Shown here one piece after another: positions 12,101 to 20,891 of a stretch of 64,000 nucleotides of DNA. The stretch lies in the NCBI GenBank assembly GCA_013399875.1, contig VXAZ01003471.1, positions 1,642,307 through 1,706,306 on the forward strand, in the 5' to 3' direction. The translations under genes and the position numbers were made by a program. How positions within the stretch are numbered: position 1 is the stretch's first letter; every line of letters starts with the position of its first letter. Source of the DNA: Gymnorhina tibicen. Taxonomy: Eukaryota > Chordata > Aves > Passeriformes > Artamidae. The notes beneath the pieces are model-generated. The model was not told the DNA's origin, searched no databases, and worked only from the letters and a program-made list of their open reading frames with translations.

Positions 12101-15100
12101 AATCTTTCTAGGGAGACTTAGTAATATGCCAAAGATAAAACAGTTCTGAGGCAGGATGTAAATAAATAACCAGGGAAAACTTCCACATATGTAGGTGATT
12201 CATTATAAAGAAGAGTCTGTTGTTTGTGCAGAAGAAACAGCAAATATGAAATGATAAATATGAAGAGATTACCATTCCTTGGACTATTTTTTAAAATAAG
12301 CTATTTAAGATGTAGTTCTTTGCATTTTTACAACCAGCAGGATGCAGAGCCTTTTGCTGGAGGAGGATTCCCTCCCAGAAGAAGAGGATTGGTAGGCTTG
12401 CTGCTTTGTTTAAAATACTACCGTTGTATGGACTTCTGCTGTCCTCCTGTCCACATTCCTATTAGTACACATTATATTAGTTTAAGAAACGAAGGGTGTT
12501 GTAGTCACTTCCACCATTCCGTGGCTGTTTTGGTAGTGGTTTACCTATGATGATGAACATGTCTCCTTTACTTCTCTAAGATAAAAGATCTTTTAGCCAT
12601 GAAGAGGTGGAAGTGACTACAACACCCTTCGTTTCTTAAACTAATATAACACAAGATATTAAAATCCCTCAGAATTTTTGTGCTGTTGTTTTCCAATTTG
12701 GTTTCTCCCAAAACTTGGTTCCTTAGAAACGGGCACTTCCATGTGTTCGGTTGACATAAAAACCCATCAGTTTTGTATGACCGGGAAGACTTACAGGATT
12801 CTTGTACCTTTGACTTTAGGAACTTGTAGGCCAATTAAACCGTGATTTGTGAGAGGGATAAACTGGTCTGTGTTAATAGTGGCAGCCGAACGCGTGCACA
12901 GTGGTGATTCTGTGCGGAGTGGCTGACTTGCCACAAGTTCCTGCCGTCATCTACTCAACACTGACTTTCCATTTGCTCATGCTGCTGTAATTGACCAAAA
13001 TGGAATCGTTGGGAGCAAAGAATTCCTAGCAGTAAGGGAGAGATCCATAAACGAAACATATATATATATATATATATATACACTATGTATATATAATACT
13101 AAAGTATGAGTTTTAGCAATGTAGTCCTGATTACAGTTGGCAGCAAGCCCAGAATAACTATCCTGAGACTATTAAACAATGTTTTAGTCACAGTAAATTT
13201 GTGGGGGATGGAGAATGTAACTCTTGGCAACTGAGCACCAGGTCAGGATATTTTTTCAGATGACTCCAAAATGGCCTTTCTTCTAGCAAAAAACCCCACA
13301 ATGCATTATTAGCCTGATCTGACCCTGGCAGCCAATTACTATCTTTTGTATAGGGAGGACATAAAAGGAGCAGTTGGTATCCAGGTATCTCTTGGGAGAG
13401 CGGACTGCTTGCAGAGAGGCTGAGAGGCCTAGAGGAGTGAGTTTGATTTCACTCCTACAGCAGAGCTGAATCACAGAAAAGAAATGTATGTGCCCTTCTT
13501 CCCAGTGTCCCCGCACTGCATGTCAGCCCTGTGTCTGTTCATGTGTTGTTTAAGGCCTAGGATGTACATTGGTTCCTTACTGCTGCATGTTAAAATGATC
13601 TCTTGCACTTGGGGATGGGACTGTTCAAGCCTGTGGTTTTGTACTGTGTCACACAGCTTTCTAATTTCTGTTTGACAATCCTGGAACTGCTTGCAGTTGT
13701 AATTACGAAAGCAGTACTTGAGAAAGAATTGGTTGGTTTCGGTACAGCTAATCGAGTTGCACTTACTTCTGACAGTTTCACGTCTGGCTTTCCCTTCTTC
13801 CCCTAGTGGCAAACCCCCTTTTTTTACCATGTTTTAGTGTGTAATACTGTATTTATCTTTATGATTCACTTAATCTGTGGAACTCATTGTGGCAATTTTT
13901 TAAAGAGCCAGAGGTACAGTCCAGTGATAATAGTTAAGTCATGATGTTAAAGGCATCCTTTATAATTTATTCACCTAATTATTCAGGCTTCTGAGTTCAG
14001 GAGGCCTGGCACTTGTTATGCTGCAGGACCATGGTGCCAGCCTGTGGGTACATGGTACCAGTCTCTTTTCCTAAGAACCTGAAGCCGTGTACCCAGTGTT
14101 ACTTCACTGCAGGGCCCTGTAGAGGTCTCAGACTAAGAATGTGCAGCCATGTCCATGTCCCTGCTCATCAGTCTGGACTGCAAGAAAGGTGGCCTTGGAT
14201 CTACATGAAGGGCAGATTAAACTCTTTCTTTCTCAAGTTATGGGTGTGGGCTTTCATTGAAATAAGTTGGATGACTCAACCACATGGTCTCGAAGTAAGC
14301 TGATGCCTTTGCTTAAAATACAGAATAGGCAGAGCCACTGAGGCCTGGCGTCCCAGCAATTGTCAAACTCTCTGTAAAGCAGCTTCAACTACCACCTCAT
14401 TTTGTCTTTCGAGCTGTCAGGGATGGTTCTTTTTACCAGGGGAGAGTGATGGGTGTTTAAATGTCAGGTTGAAAAGCACATGTAACCTAATTTATAAGAA
14501 TAAAGAATGGATTGCTGGATGATACTGGGCACTAAGTGGCAGTGAACCAAGGTAAGAACCATGTGAAACATGAGGATCCGTCCTCCCCCCATAAAGTGCT
14601 CTGTGTTACATGGAACACTTAGGAGTTTTGTCCGTCAGAAATGACAGAAATAGACAGCTGTTGGAGTCCAATACAGTGGCACCGTCTCTGTTTTCCAGAG
14701 GTTCTGAGTTACCCCAGAGCACTGCGTGAGAGTTTTTAGTTCTTGGTGACTGTATAGTGTTTACTGTAACTTGTAATTAGAATAGCTGGGAAGTCCTCTC
14801 GGACTAAGATCAAGTTCTCATGGTTCCTGTTTGACCATGCCTTGGTTACACAGTAATCTCTGTAACATCTCTGTGAGGTCAGCTCAACACAGAGACGTTT
14901 GCATTCTTCTTGTGTGGGTTAGGCATCCCAGAAGGTTAAGAACTGATCTCTGTGACTTGGCCAAGAGCAAAAGTACACTGAAGAGACAGACGTTCCGTAT
15001 CTTAACAGGGTAATATCAGTACATACTTAGTAATGACATTCTTGTGCAGGGCCTGGGTTAGAAGCTGCTGTAAGGAACACACAGTATGAATTTCACAATT

Positions 15101-18100
15101 AAGGGAACTGGGCCATGAAAAAGCTGCAGCCATAGGACATTCCAAAGGCTTTCACATGTGCTTGCCCTCTGTTGAAGAGAGTTCTTGCAGGGCAGCCATG
15201 TAGGGCAGTGCAGGTGTGCCTGTGCAGAGGAAAGCATCGTCCTCTTTTTCAGATGTTTCTCAAAAAGGAACAAGGAGGAATGTTATATTTGTATGTGGTG
15301 GGTACTACACTTGCCAGAAGCTGAAAGAGAGGGCAAAAGACGTAAACAATTTTATCTTACCAAGTGACCAGCAGTAAGCCAAATGCCTTTAAGAGAAAGG
15401 GGAGGGGAGGGAGAGGGGTTATACTGAAGAAATTATCTAAGACTGAAGTGTTAATTTGGCCAGTGTTTGTAGTGGAACTGTTTTATTGATGGAAGATGCA
15501 CATTAATTTTCTTGGTTAAGTCTTGGCGTGCTTCAGTCTGGTACTCAGCAAATGTGTTGTGTTTCTGGCACTATACAAGCTGTAGCACTGTAGCACGAGA
15601 GTACGCTCTTTAGTTTTTCTTTCTTAATACATCCATCCTATCTCTTTCATGACAAAAGGAACAACTGATGTTTTAAAACTCATATGCCCTTTTCACTGCA
15701 GGTGCAAGCAAGTTAGACTGCAAGATTATGTTTGTTGCCAGCATCTCTCATAGCAGGCCTCACTGCCTGCTTAATTGAAATGTTAAATGGTTGAAAATAA
15801 ACAGGTGTTGTCAGAAGAAGACTATTGAGGAAATTTTCCCATCCTTCCCTGTCTCCAGTAACCCTTCATAAGGGGTTACATAAAGTATATTAGCATAAAA
15901 CTGAACTATTTTTCCATATGCATAGGAGTTACCTGTATAAAACCTACAGTATGTGTGCTGTTTTACGTGCTCCTTCGCACATCATTTTTGTAGATCAGCT
16001 AAATAATTCTAACTCCTGCTTGTAAGGCATCTTTGAGATAAAAAAGGAAAATGGGGTAGGAGTTGGGGGTCCAAAAATCTTGGAAGGTACCTGTATTTCC
16101 ACCTTGAAATGACTCCATTTTGTGCTCTATTATCGAATTGCAGAATAGAGTGAAGATGCACAAAAGTATAACTTGTGCTGCAGAAATTACAGTGTGAAGG
16201 TAAATTTCATCTGGGTTTGTGTTTGATAACAAAAATGCATATTGAGGAGAAAAAAAAAAGCTCTTTATAGGGGTTATTCTTTAAAATACTTTTCTCTTTT
16301 CAACAGGATGATGACAACACTGTACCTTCTGCTCCTGATCCTCCAAGTCTTCTCTTGCGTGAGCGGGGCACAGGGTTTTGCTTTGATTCCAGGTAGATGT
16401 TATCTTCTATTGGTCTTTGAGGGCATGGAGAGGTTTCTGTAGAACTACTCAAGGGTGGGGGTGGAGGTGAAAAGCTACCAAGCATTTTCAATGACTGACT
16501 GGTTTACAATTAACTGGCAGAGAATATGCCGTGAGACTGGGCGGGCTGTTCGTGCTATACCTTACATTGATGGAATTTGGACAGTTTTTGGAGTAAATGA
16601 ATGAATAACTTTTGTTTTTTTCCCCTCTCTTGCCAACCTAATTGTGAACCTAAGTTTAGAGCTTTTATAAAGTGTTATGTTTGCTAAGAGCAAGCATTTA
16701 TGAGCAGAGAGAGTGGTTTCCCATGAAACTGTTTGGCCATTAAGGCATTCAATAGATTTGTATTCAGTGGTAGCTGGAATAAGGTCAAAATTATGTTGCT
16801 TTTAAAATGCCAGGTTATTTTGGAATTTGTGTGTAAAACTGCTCTGACTGTATCGAGTGCTTTTGGCAAAAACATGTAAATGAACTGGATGATACTTAGA
16901 TACAAAGTTCACTCAAATTTATTTAAGTTGGTAGTAAAGTTCTTAATGTTGGTGGCAGCAGGACCCCGCTTTTAGTTTGCATTAACAGAATAAATAGAAA
17001 TAAATTGTTCCCTTTTTTCTTTCTCTCCACCTCCTCGTGAAGTTTTGACGTGCACAAGAAATGCCCTCTCTGCGATGTGATGTTTCCCCCGAACTACGAC
17101 CAGAGCAAGTTTGAGGAGCACGTTGAGAGCCACTGGAAGGTGTGTCCCATGTGCAGTGAGCAGTTCCCGCCCGACTACGACCAGCAAGGCTTTGAGAGGC
17201 ACGTCCAGACGCACTTTGATCAGAACGTATTAAATTTTGATTAAATACTTTGTTTTGCAGCGTAGCTTGAAACCCCTCCACTCTGAGTAGTCCACCTCCG
17301 GAACAAAAGCAGTGCAGCTTTCTGTAACAGTGCAAACTTCTGATTAAAAGCTCATGTACTCTAATGGGAGCTGTGGCTGTAAGCTGCTATGGGGTTATTT
17401 TCTCTCTCTGCCTAACATTGTACTAAGGAGACCCACAGCCCCCCACCTTGTTGTGTATGTAGCTATTTATTCCCCTACTTAGTGGAATTTCTTCCCCTAC
17501 TTAGTGGAATGCCTAAGGACACAGGAACGACTGAGCCTCAGAAAAAACGAGACTGGCTTCATGGTGTTCTTCAGCTACATTTAAAAAAGGTCACCAAAAC
17601 ACCTGTGGTTTCTCTTAACCTGATAACTGAGGCACAATTAAAAATGTAATAAGCAGGTGTTTCTCTTAGCAAATCCACATAGTTTTTCTCTGAGTAACAC
17701 TTAAATTGGAAAGTTACATTACTTACCCTATGAAAATATAGTTTTCTAGTACATTTCTGAGATGTAGATGCATGTACTGTGAGGTTCCAGGCTTGCAACA
17801 AAAGGAATGGCAAATACTTCAGTTTCATATCTAGAATGTTTGCCTTAAGGGGTAACGTTAAATGAGGTACGTTATACTTTAAGGCAGTGGTTTTGAGTTG
17901 AAAGAAACCGCTGTGCTTAAATGCCTAAAAGTAATTGTTTAAAAAAGTTATTGCCATTATGTTGCAGTTTTATTCAGTAGAAAACATTGTTCTATTTTCA
18001 CAACAGTGGATTGTGTTCCTTCTGGCTTTTAAAACCTTTGCGTTTTAACTTTATGTATTTCTTTCCAATAAGTAAAAACACGTGTGTATATCTAAACATT

Positions 18101-18190
18101 TTATATTTACTTTAACTGTATTAAGTAAATTTGCTTCCCACTTGTTGTACAGTAGTCTTGTTACATTAAAAGCAGAATTATTCATGGAGT
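1..18190 (+). CDS. TAX1BP1: TAX1BP1 (Tax1-binding protein 1), 3' part of the gene, spliced
   Basis: Ten exons join into one frame of 433 codons plus stop: 1-132, 1456-1602, 2803-2896, 4165-4283, 5486-5611, 7464-7535, 9947-10121, 10457-10605, 16307-16392, 17043-17244. All junction phases agree. The first part is charged and heptad-like, as expected for the central coiled coil. The end carries two zinc fingers of form CX2CX15HX3H, each with a PPxY motif (PPNY, PPDY). Family knowledge: TAX1BP1 is a SKICH/coiled-coil/UBZ autophagy receptor that binds ubiquitin and myosin VI and acts as an adaptor for A20 in NF-kB control. The N-terminal SKICH and LIR region lies upstream of the window. Identification rests on recalled human sequence (for example the DAVNVRDKTMADLHSARLEN segment and the DQNVLNFD C-terminus). 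The convergent neighbour JAZF1 supports the locus. Nothing looks like a pseudogene: introns are intact and the frame is open. Confidence 0.97.
133..1455 (+). other. TAX1BP1 intron
   Basis: GT donor at 133 and AG acceptor at 1454-1455 after a T-rich tract. AT-rich sequence. The open frames inside (806-1174, 589-825) have no recognisable domain and no splice context. I see no repeat or RNA gene. Confidence 0.9.
1456..1602 (+). CDS. TAX1BP1: TAX1BP1 exon, coiled coil
   Basis: 147 nt, 49 codons, phase 0 at both ends. The acceptor is TTTTAAAG and the donor GTAAGT. It encodes EASNAVEQELRREVEDLKLR and continues through the conserved block LQMAADHYKEKFKECQ. This is one of the best-conserved parts of the coiled coil and fixes the gene identity. 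Confidence 0.96.
1603..2802 (+). other. TAX1BP1 intron
   Basis: GTAAGT donor. The acceptor is CACAAAG after TTTCTTTT. The open frames at 1836-2057 and 2225-2512 show no known domain. No repeat recognised. Confidence 0.85.
2803..2896 (+). CDS. TAX1BP1: TAX1BP1 exon, low-conservation linker
   Basis: 94 nt, starting phase 0 and ending one base into a codon (CCA G, donor GTATCA). It encodes KTAGHQQKLTDASNIETA and continues to VSASP. It aligns with the human stretch KKTGNQQKVNDAS as I recall it. In human, a few residues (Asn repeat, then VFT) precede this point. Here the only phase-compatible acceptor is CACAAAG, so that Asn-rich piece appears lost, with the old coding bases now part of the pyrimidine tract. 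The exact start is therefore the least certain exon edge in the gene. Confidence 0.82.
2897..4164 (+). other. TAX1BP1 intron, contains a CR1 fragment
   Basis: GTATCA donor and TTCACAG acceptor. It holds the CR1 LINE 3' end at about 3440-3638. The rest is AT-rich with no other feature recognised. Confidence 0.9.
3440..3638 (+). mobile_element. CR1 LINE, 3'-terminal fragment, sense orientation
   Basis: The stretch contains hallmarks of the avian CR1 3' end in order: GGTGAGGCACTGGAACAGGC, then GGCCAGGTTGGATGG, GGTGTCCCTGCCC, GGATCTTTAAGGTCC, and TTCCAACCCAAACCATTCTG. The element is 5'-truncated, the usual state of CR1. Assignment is from memory of the family, not a database search. Confidence 0.92.
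4165..4283 (+). CDS. TAX1BP1: TAX1BP1 exon, coiled coil
   Basis: 119 nt. Two bases complete the split Val codon, then 39 codons, ending phase 0 at donor GTAAGT. Encodes SPISSDIVSESVVKEQVREM, then NKEIAEKTEKYKKCKQMLA. The second half matches the conserved human EIADKTEKYNKCKQLL segment. Confidence 0.95.
4284..5485 (+). other. TAX1BP1 intron
   Basis: GTAAGT donor and CTTTAG acceptor. I see no gene, repeat family or RNA in it. Confidence 0.9.
5486..5611 (+). CDS. TAX1BP1: TAX1BP1 exon, coiled coil
   Basis: 126 nt, 42 codons, phase 0 at both ends, donor GTAAGT. Encodes DEKMKCSVYADELAKLELKW, then KEQVKINEGIKLQLAAMEDQ. It matches the recalled human YADELAKMELKWKEQVKIAE block. Continuous heptad-like pattern. 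Confidence 0.96.
5612..7463 (+). other. TAX1BP1 intron
   Basis: GTAAGT donor and CATATAG acceptor. The only structure seen is the short symmetric repeat at 6302-6334. A minus-strand open frame at 6919-7200 shows nothing recognisable. Confidence 0.9.
6302..6334. repeat. Short tandem repeat of an inverted motif
   Basis: GTTGACTCTGTCAAC occurs twice with an 18-bp period. Each copy is itself a 6-bp inverted repeat (GTTGAC and GTCAAC) around TCT. No function is inferred. Confidence 0.85.
7464..7535 (+). CDS. TAX1BP1: TAX1BP1 exon, coiled coil extension
   Basis: 72 nt, 24 codons, phase 0 at both ends. The acceptor is TTCATATAG and the donor GTATTG. Encodes IQLAEKERRIKELASQLELF then TSEK, a clear amphipathic heptad pattern. 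The recalled human protein has a shorter segment at this place, so the coiled coil looks extended here. Confidence 0.88.
7536..9946 (+). other. TAX1BP1 intron
   Basis: GTATTG donor and ATTTAG acceptor. Very AT-rich. The open frames at 8448-8630, 8978-9205 and 9651-9857 are chance frames. No repeat recognised. Confidence 0.88.
9947..10121 (+). CDS. TAX1BP1: TAX1BP1 exon, linker before the zinc fingers
   Basis: 175 nt, starting phase 0 and ending one base into Gly (donor GTAAAT). Encodes ELGRTPGDQAGRMMEGQTSQ, then a variable stretch, then PVLQYGNPYAIQERR. The PVLQYGNPYA block matches human. In human this region is alternatively spliced as I recall. Here, removing this exon alone would shift the frame, so the human-type skip would need a different boundary. 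Confidence 0.92.
10122..10456 (+). other. TAX1BP1 intron (335 bp)
   Basis: GTAAAT donor and TTTTTCTTCAG acceptor. Ordinary AT-rich intron with nothing else seen. Confidence 0.93.
10457..10605 (+). CDS. TAX1BP1: TAX1BP1 exon, conserved linker ending at a GC donor
   Basis: 149 nt. Two bases complete Asp, then 49 codons. Encodes GADGAFNPDEIQRPPVRSSF, then the conserved VVCSQPSRNLSRPDGLED block. The end is set by the next exon's phase. No in-frame GT donor fits, but AAT followed by GCAAGT gives a phase-0 GC donor. The result, ...EDSN joined to DDDNTVPSAP, parallels human ...EDSK joined to EDENVPTAP. Confidence 0.93.
12341..12391 (+). CDS. TAX1BP1: Candidate 51-nt cassette exon of TAX1BP1
   Basis: An acceptor CAACCAGCAG, preceded by a T-rich tract, is followed by 51 nt (17 codons, DAEPFAGGGFPPRRRGL) and a donor GTAGGC. 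The segment is phase 0 at both ends, exactly matching the flanking phase-0 exons (10605 and 16307). Including it would insert 17 residues rich in Gly, Pro and Arg between EDSN and DDDN without changing the frame. I do not recall a human counterpart. It may be a real microexon or a chance splice-like stretch; the phase match alone has a substantial chance probability. Confidence 0.45.
12472..12649. repeat. Perfect 44-bp inverted repeat with 90-bp spacer
   Basis: The left arm 12472-12515 (starts TTATATTAG, ends CACTTCCACC) is the exact reverse complement of the right arm 12606-12649. The spacer is 12516-12605. No mismatch in 44 bp. The arms do not resemble a transposon terminus I know. The transcript could fold into a long hairpin just downstream of the candidate cassette exon. 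Confidence 0.97.
13058..13080. repeat. (AT)n microsatellite
   Basis: About 11.5 uninterrupted AT units, followed by a degenerate TATATA stretch to about 13096. Confidence 0.97.
16307..16392 (+). CDS. TAX1BP1: TAX1BP1 exon before the zinc fingers
   Basis: 86 nt, 28 codons plus two bases, donor GTAGAT. Encodes DDDNTVPSAPDPPSLLLRER then GTGFCFDS. The GTGFCFDSSFDVHKK string across the next junction is characteristic of TAX1BP1. The acceptor TTTTCAACAG is strong. Confidence 0.96.
16393..17042 (+). other. TAX1BP1 last intron (650 bp)
   Basis: GTAGAT donor. The acceptor GTGAAG is preceded by a long pyrimidine tract. Intron retention would stop translation at once, because the codon after the junction is TAG. 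A 37-codon ATG frame at 16491-16604 is unrecognised. Confidence 0.92.
17043..17244 (+). CDS. TAX1BP1: TAX1BP1 terminal coding exon, two UBZ-type zinc fingers
   Basis: 202 nt: one base completing Ser, 66 codons and TAA at 17242-17244. Finger 1 starts at Cys of CPLCDVMFPPNYD and finger 2 at Cys of CPMCSEQFPPDYD. Both have spacing CX2CX15HX3H with all zinc ligands present, and both contain PPxY. Family knowledge: these fingers bind ubiquitin and myosin VI, and the second supports aggregate clearance and A20 function. Compared with the recalled human protein, the changes are few (DV for EL in finger 1, Gly for Val in DQQxFERH). Confidence 0.98.
17245..18190 (+). other. TAX1BP1: TAX1BP1 3' UTR (proximal form)
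   Basis: It runs from the stop to about 20 nt past an ATTAAA at 18165-18170. It contains a 19-bp direct repeat at 17470-17488 and 17492-17510 (period 22, TTCCCCTACTTAGTGGAAT) and a small hairpin at 17885-17913. The exact cleavage site is inferred. Confidence 0.75.
18165..18170 (+). terminator. TAX1BP1: Poly(A) signal ATTAAA for TAX1BP1
   Basis: ATTAAA with GT-rich and T-rich sequence downstream (GGTCTGTTATTCC). It is the first good signal after the stop codon, giving a UTR of about 0.95 kb. Confidence 0.6.
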
Positions 18191-18655
18191 CACTGGTCTG
18201 TTATTCCTGCTGCTCATTTTGAAATTACACAGAGTGTAGACTTTACTTAGGAGTAAATGACGACTCAGCACTGTATGACGAAGAAGGGGTTGCTCCTCAT
18301 GTCTATTTATGTTCTTTCTTTGAGAGGGAGATTCTGGGATTAAGGCTTGGAGTAGCTTCTGTTGTCTGCAGTTCCCTCATGAGCAACATGTGCAGTATCC
18401 AGTTAATGCAGGAGTTACTACAAACTGCCTGACGTGGATGAATTGCAGTGTCCTGGGCAGCAGCAACTCATCAGTGCTCGTGTGCCACTTGCAGTCTAAA
18501 GATTTTTGTAACTGGGAGCTTCGTAGCAAGAGGTGGCCTGAGGTAAAGCAGGGAAGTACTGAAAGTGCATTTTTGTTTGTTTCTTTTCTTACTGTAACTC
18601 AACAGCAGATGGAAACGGTTAGAACAGGCTCCAAGAGTTTGATGATACCAAAGTA

Positions 18656-18669
18656 AATAAACAAATAAA
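18656..18669 (+). terminator. TAX1BP1: Possible distal poly(A) signals for TAX1BP1
   Basis: Two canonical AATAAA hexamers at 18656-18661 and 18664-18669. Use would extend the UTR to about 1.45 kb and bring the transcript end within tens of bases of the JAZF1 3' end. Confidence 0.4.
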
Positions 18670-18724
18670 AGACTACACACAGCCCAAGAACTGAACTCTT
18701 TAGGTTAGGAATGAGAAAAGACCA

Positions 18725-20891
18725 GTCTTTTTAGGTCAGAGGCAGTTTATTTTAAATGTGATTTGATTTACATTTATAAGCAGCTTTCCTGACAGGAATT
18801 CTTTAAGTTGCCTTCAGTTCTAAAACAAACCTCTGTCACTTTCAAACTTAAAGTACTTTGTCCCCAACAAAACATATGAAAATATAATTTAAAGCACACT
18901 TTTCACAGACACAGTACAATACATTCACTATACACAGTATAACAAAATAGTCCCATCTTTACCTGTTTAATAATACTGTCACAATGAATAGGTAAATAGA
19001 AACTGGAGTTTCATTTTTATAGTTGAAAGGAATTTACATGCAACAATGACGTTTTACAACTGTTTAGCTGTTGAACAAACTCGCCCAGCCTGTAGTTCTT
19101 GCACTAGGAGCAGAGCCAAAACGTGTTTGTTGGCCAGATCTGTTGCCAAAGCTGCAGAAGGTGGGAAGTGGCCACCTGGGGCCTTGTGTGTACCAGTAAC
19201 TCTCATGTCTGGATCATCCTCTAAACCCGGCTGTCACGGTCACCTCTCTGGGATCTGAGGGAGGGGTGTTTCGCTTCACTTTGGCTGTTCTAAACACTTG
19301 CTCATTAGGATGATTGCTATGTGTTTTAATGAGATTTCTACTCTGCTGGAGAATAGGTAATTGTCATCCCTACAAAGTTTTCTTTTAAAGCTTTGGGAAA
19401 AAAATAGGGAAAGCTCAGTCCTCCTTTATGTGAGCTTTCCTTTGCACTTAAAAGAACAGGAACCAAGCCAAGGCGATGACTGTGTTAACACTGGGAGTTC
19501 CTCCCTCACCCTTGCTGGGCAAAGGAGTGTTCAGGCCAGGGCTGGTGGAGGGTGCCCACCTCTGCTCCTGGCCGGCTGAACTCCAGGAATAGCACTTGTG
19601 AGAAGAATGCTCAAGGCAGGATGGCAAGCAACAAATGTTCAGGTATGGTCCAGACACGAAGCGCTCTCATGTTGGCTTTTAAGTCAGTCTCTGACCACCT
19701 GCTGCAAGAAGCACTTAATCTTCAATAAGGCTCAAATGTCATATTTCAGCAAAATTAATTGTAAAGCTAAACAGACACTTCCAAATGGAATGCGGTGACC
19801 TACAATGAGAAGCAAAAAACGCACAAAAAAAAAATCTCAAAACACAATGAATGTGAGGAAGAGGCATTAGAACTCCCTCAGCACAACTAACAGACCTCCT
19901 TAAACCATGCGCTGAATTTCTCATTTTTATTTGCAACCACAGCACATGCTTGTACAGTAGTTGCAAGAATTGGCAACACATAAAACATTAAATCTGTTGG
20001 CAATAGAGAACTACAAAGTGCTTCAAAACTTCATCTGAGATGAAGATAATTGTTTCTCACACACACATAAATTTGCACTTAAGTATTTCCAAGTGTCTTT
20101 CTAACAGATAGTTCAGGGGTAAATATTTAGTTGGACTGGGATATTGGTCCTCAAAAGTTTGATGGGCATGAACATAAAATGACATCTTGTACAGAGAAAA
20201 AAATGTAATTGCTAACACTAAAGTGATTGTTTACTAGTTCAAATGGCAAGGTTTTCAGCATTTCAAGAGGGAGAAAAAAAAAGATTTGCAAGATAATATA
20301 AAATACAGCAAGCACACCTTTTTATGTATGTTATTTAAGTATGAAAATATTTTTAGCATATTATGTTAAACATTCTTTCTTATTTATATTTCCATTACCT
20401 AAAAGACTTGCTACTCCACTGATAACTCCGTTATGTAAGGCATGTTAACTATAGTTTGACGAGGGCGGTACTGTTTTGGTTTTGCACACACATTGACAGA
20501 TGCATCTAAAGTCTTCATCACGTTACAATCTTGAAAGGATGTCAGTGCCAAGCTCTCCTCCTCGCGCTCCTGTCCCACACGTCAGTACAACTAAATATGC
20601 AACGTCCCCCTAGTTCCTTTTTTTGTTTTTTTTGGAGAAAAATGTTCTGAAGAACCTATAGCTTTTATAGCACCTTATCTCAAAGTAATGAAAATGGGTA
20701 TGATGATAACATGTGCAAATGTACAAAATCATTAACTCTACAAAGATACATCATTCCAAAATTACAGAAAATTTTAAAGCATGCATTTAATTTTTTTAAA
20801 GGGTTGCTGAGTGCTTCCCCTGAAAAAGGTGGCTGTTCTCAAAATCAGCAACTGCTGGTGAGGATTTCTTGGCACATTTGTGACCAGCATG
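18725..20891 (-). other. JAZF1: JAZF1 3' UTR
   Basis: It runs from the stop codon at 20892-20894 to the inferred cleavage site. AT-rich, with no other gene in it. The open frames at 19046-19258 and 19361-19579 on the other strand are chance frames. Confidence 0.75.

Larger units (their letters stand above)
10606..16306 (+). other. TAX1BP1 intron with GC-AG boundaries
   Basis: The donor is GCAAGT and the acceptor TTTTCAACAG. At 5.7 kb it is the largest TAX1BP1 intron in the window. It contains the candidate cassette exon (12341-12391), the perfect inverted repeat (12472-12649) and an AT dinucleotide tract (13058-13080). Overlapping frames at 13471-13830 and 14013-14303 are not recognisable proteins. 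Confidence 0.85.

Noticed and set aside
13471..13830. 119-codon minus-strand frame with three overlapping frames
   Set aside because: Inside a TAX1BP1 intron, with no recognisable motif or conserved pattern.
16443..16604. Short frame (37 codons from the ATG at 16491) in the last TAX1BP1 intron that reads like protein
   Set aside because: No recognisable family, no acceptor/donor pair in phase, and retention of the intron would hit TAG immediately after the exon.
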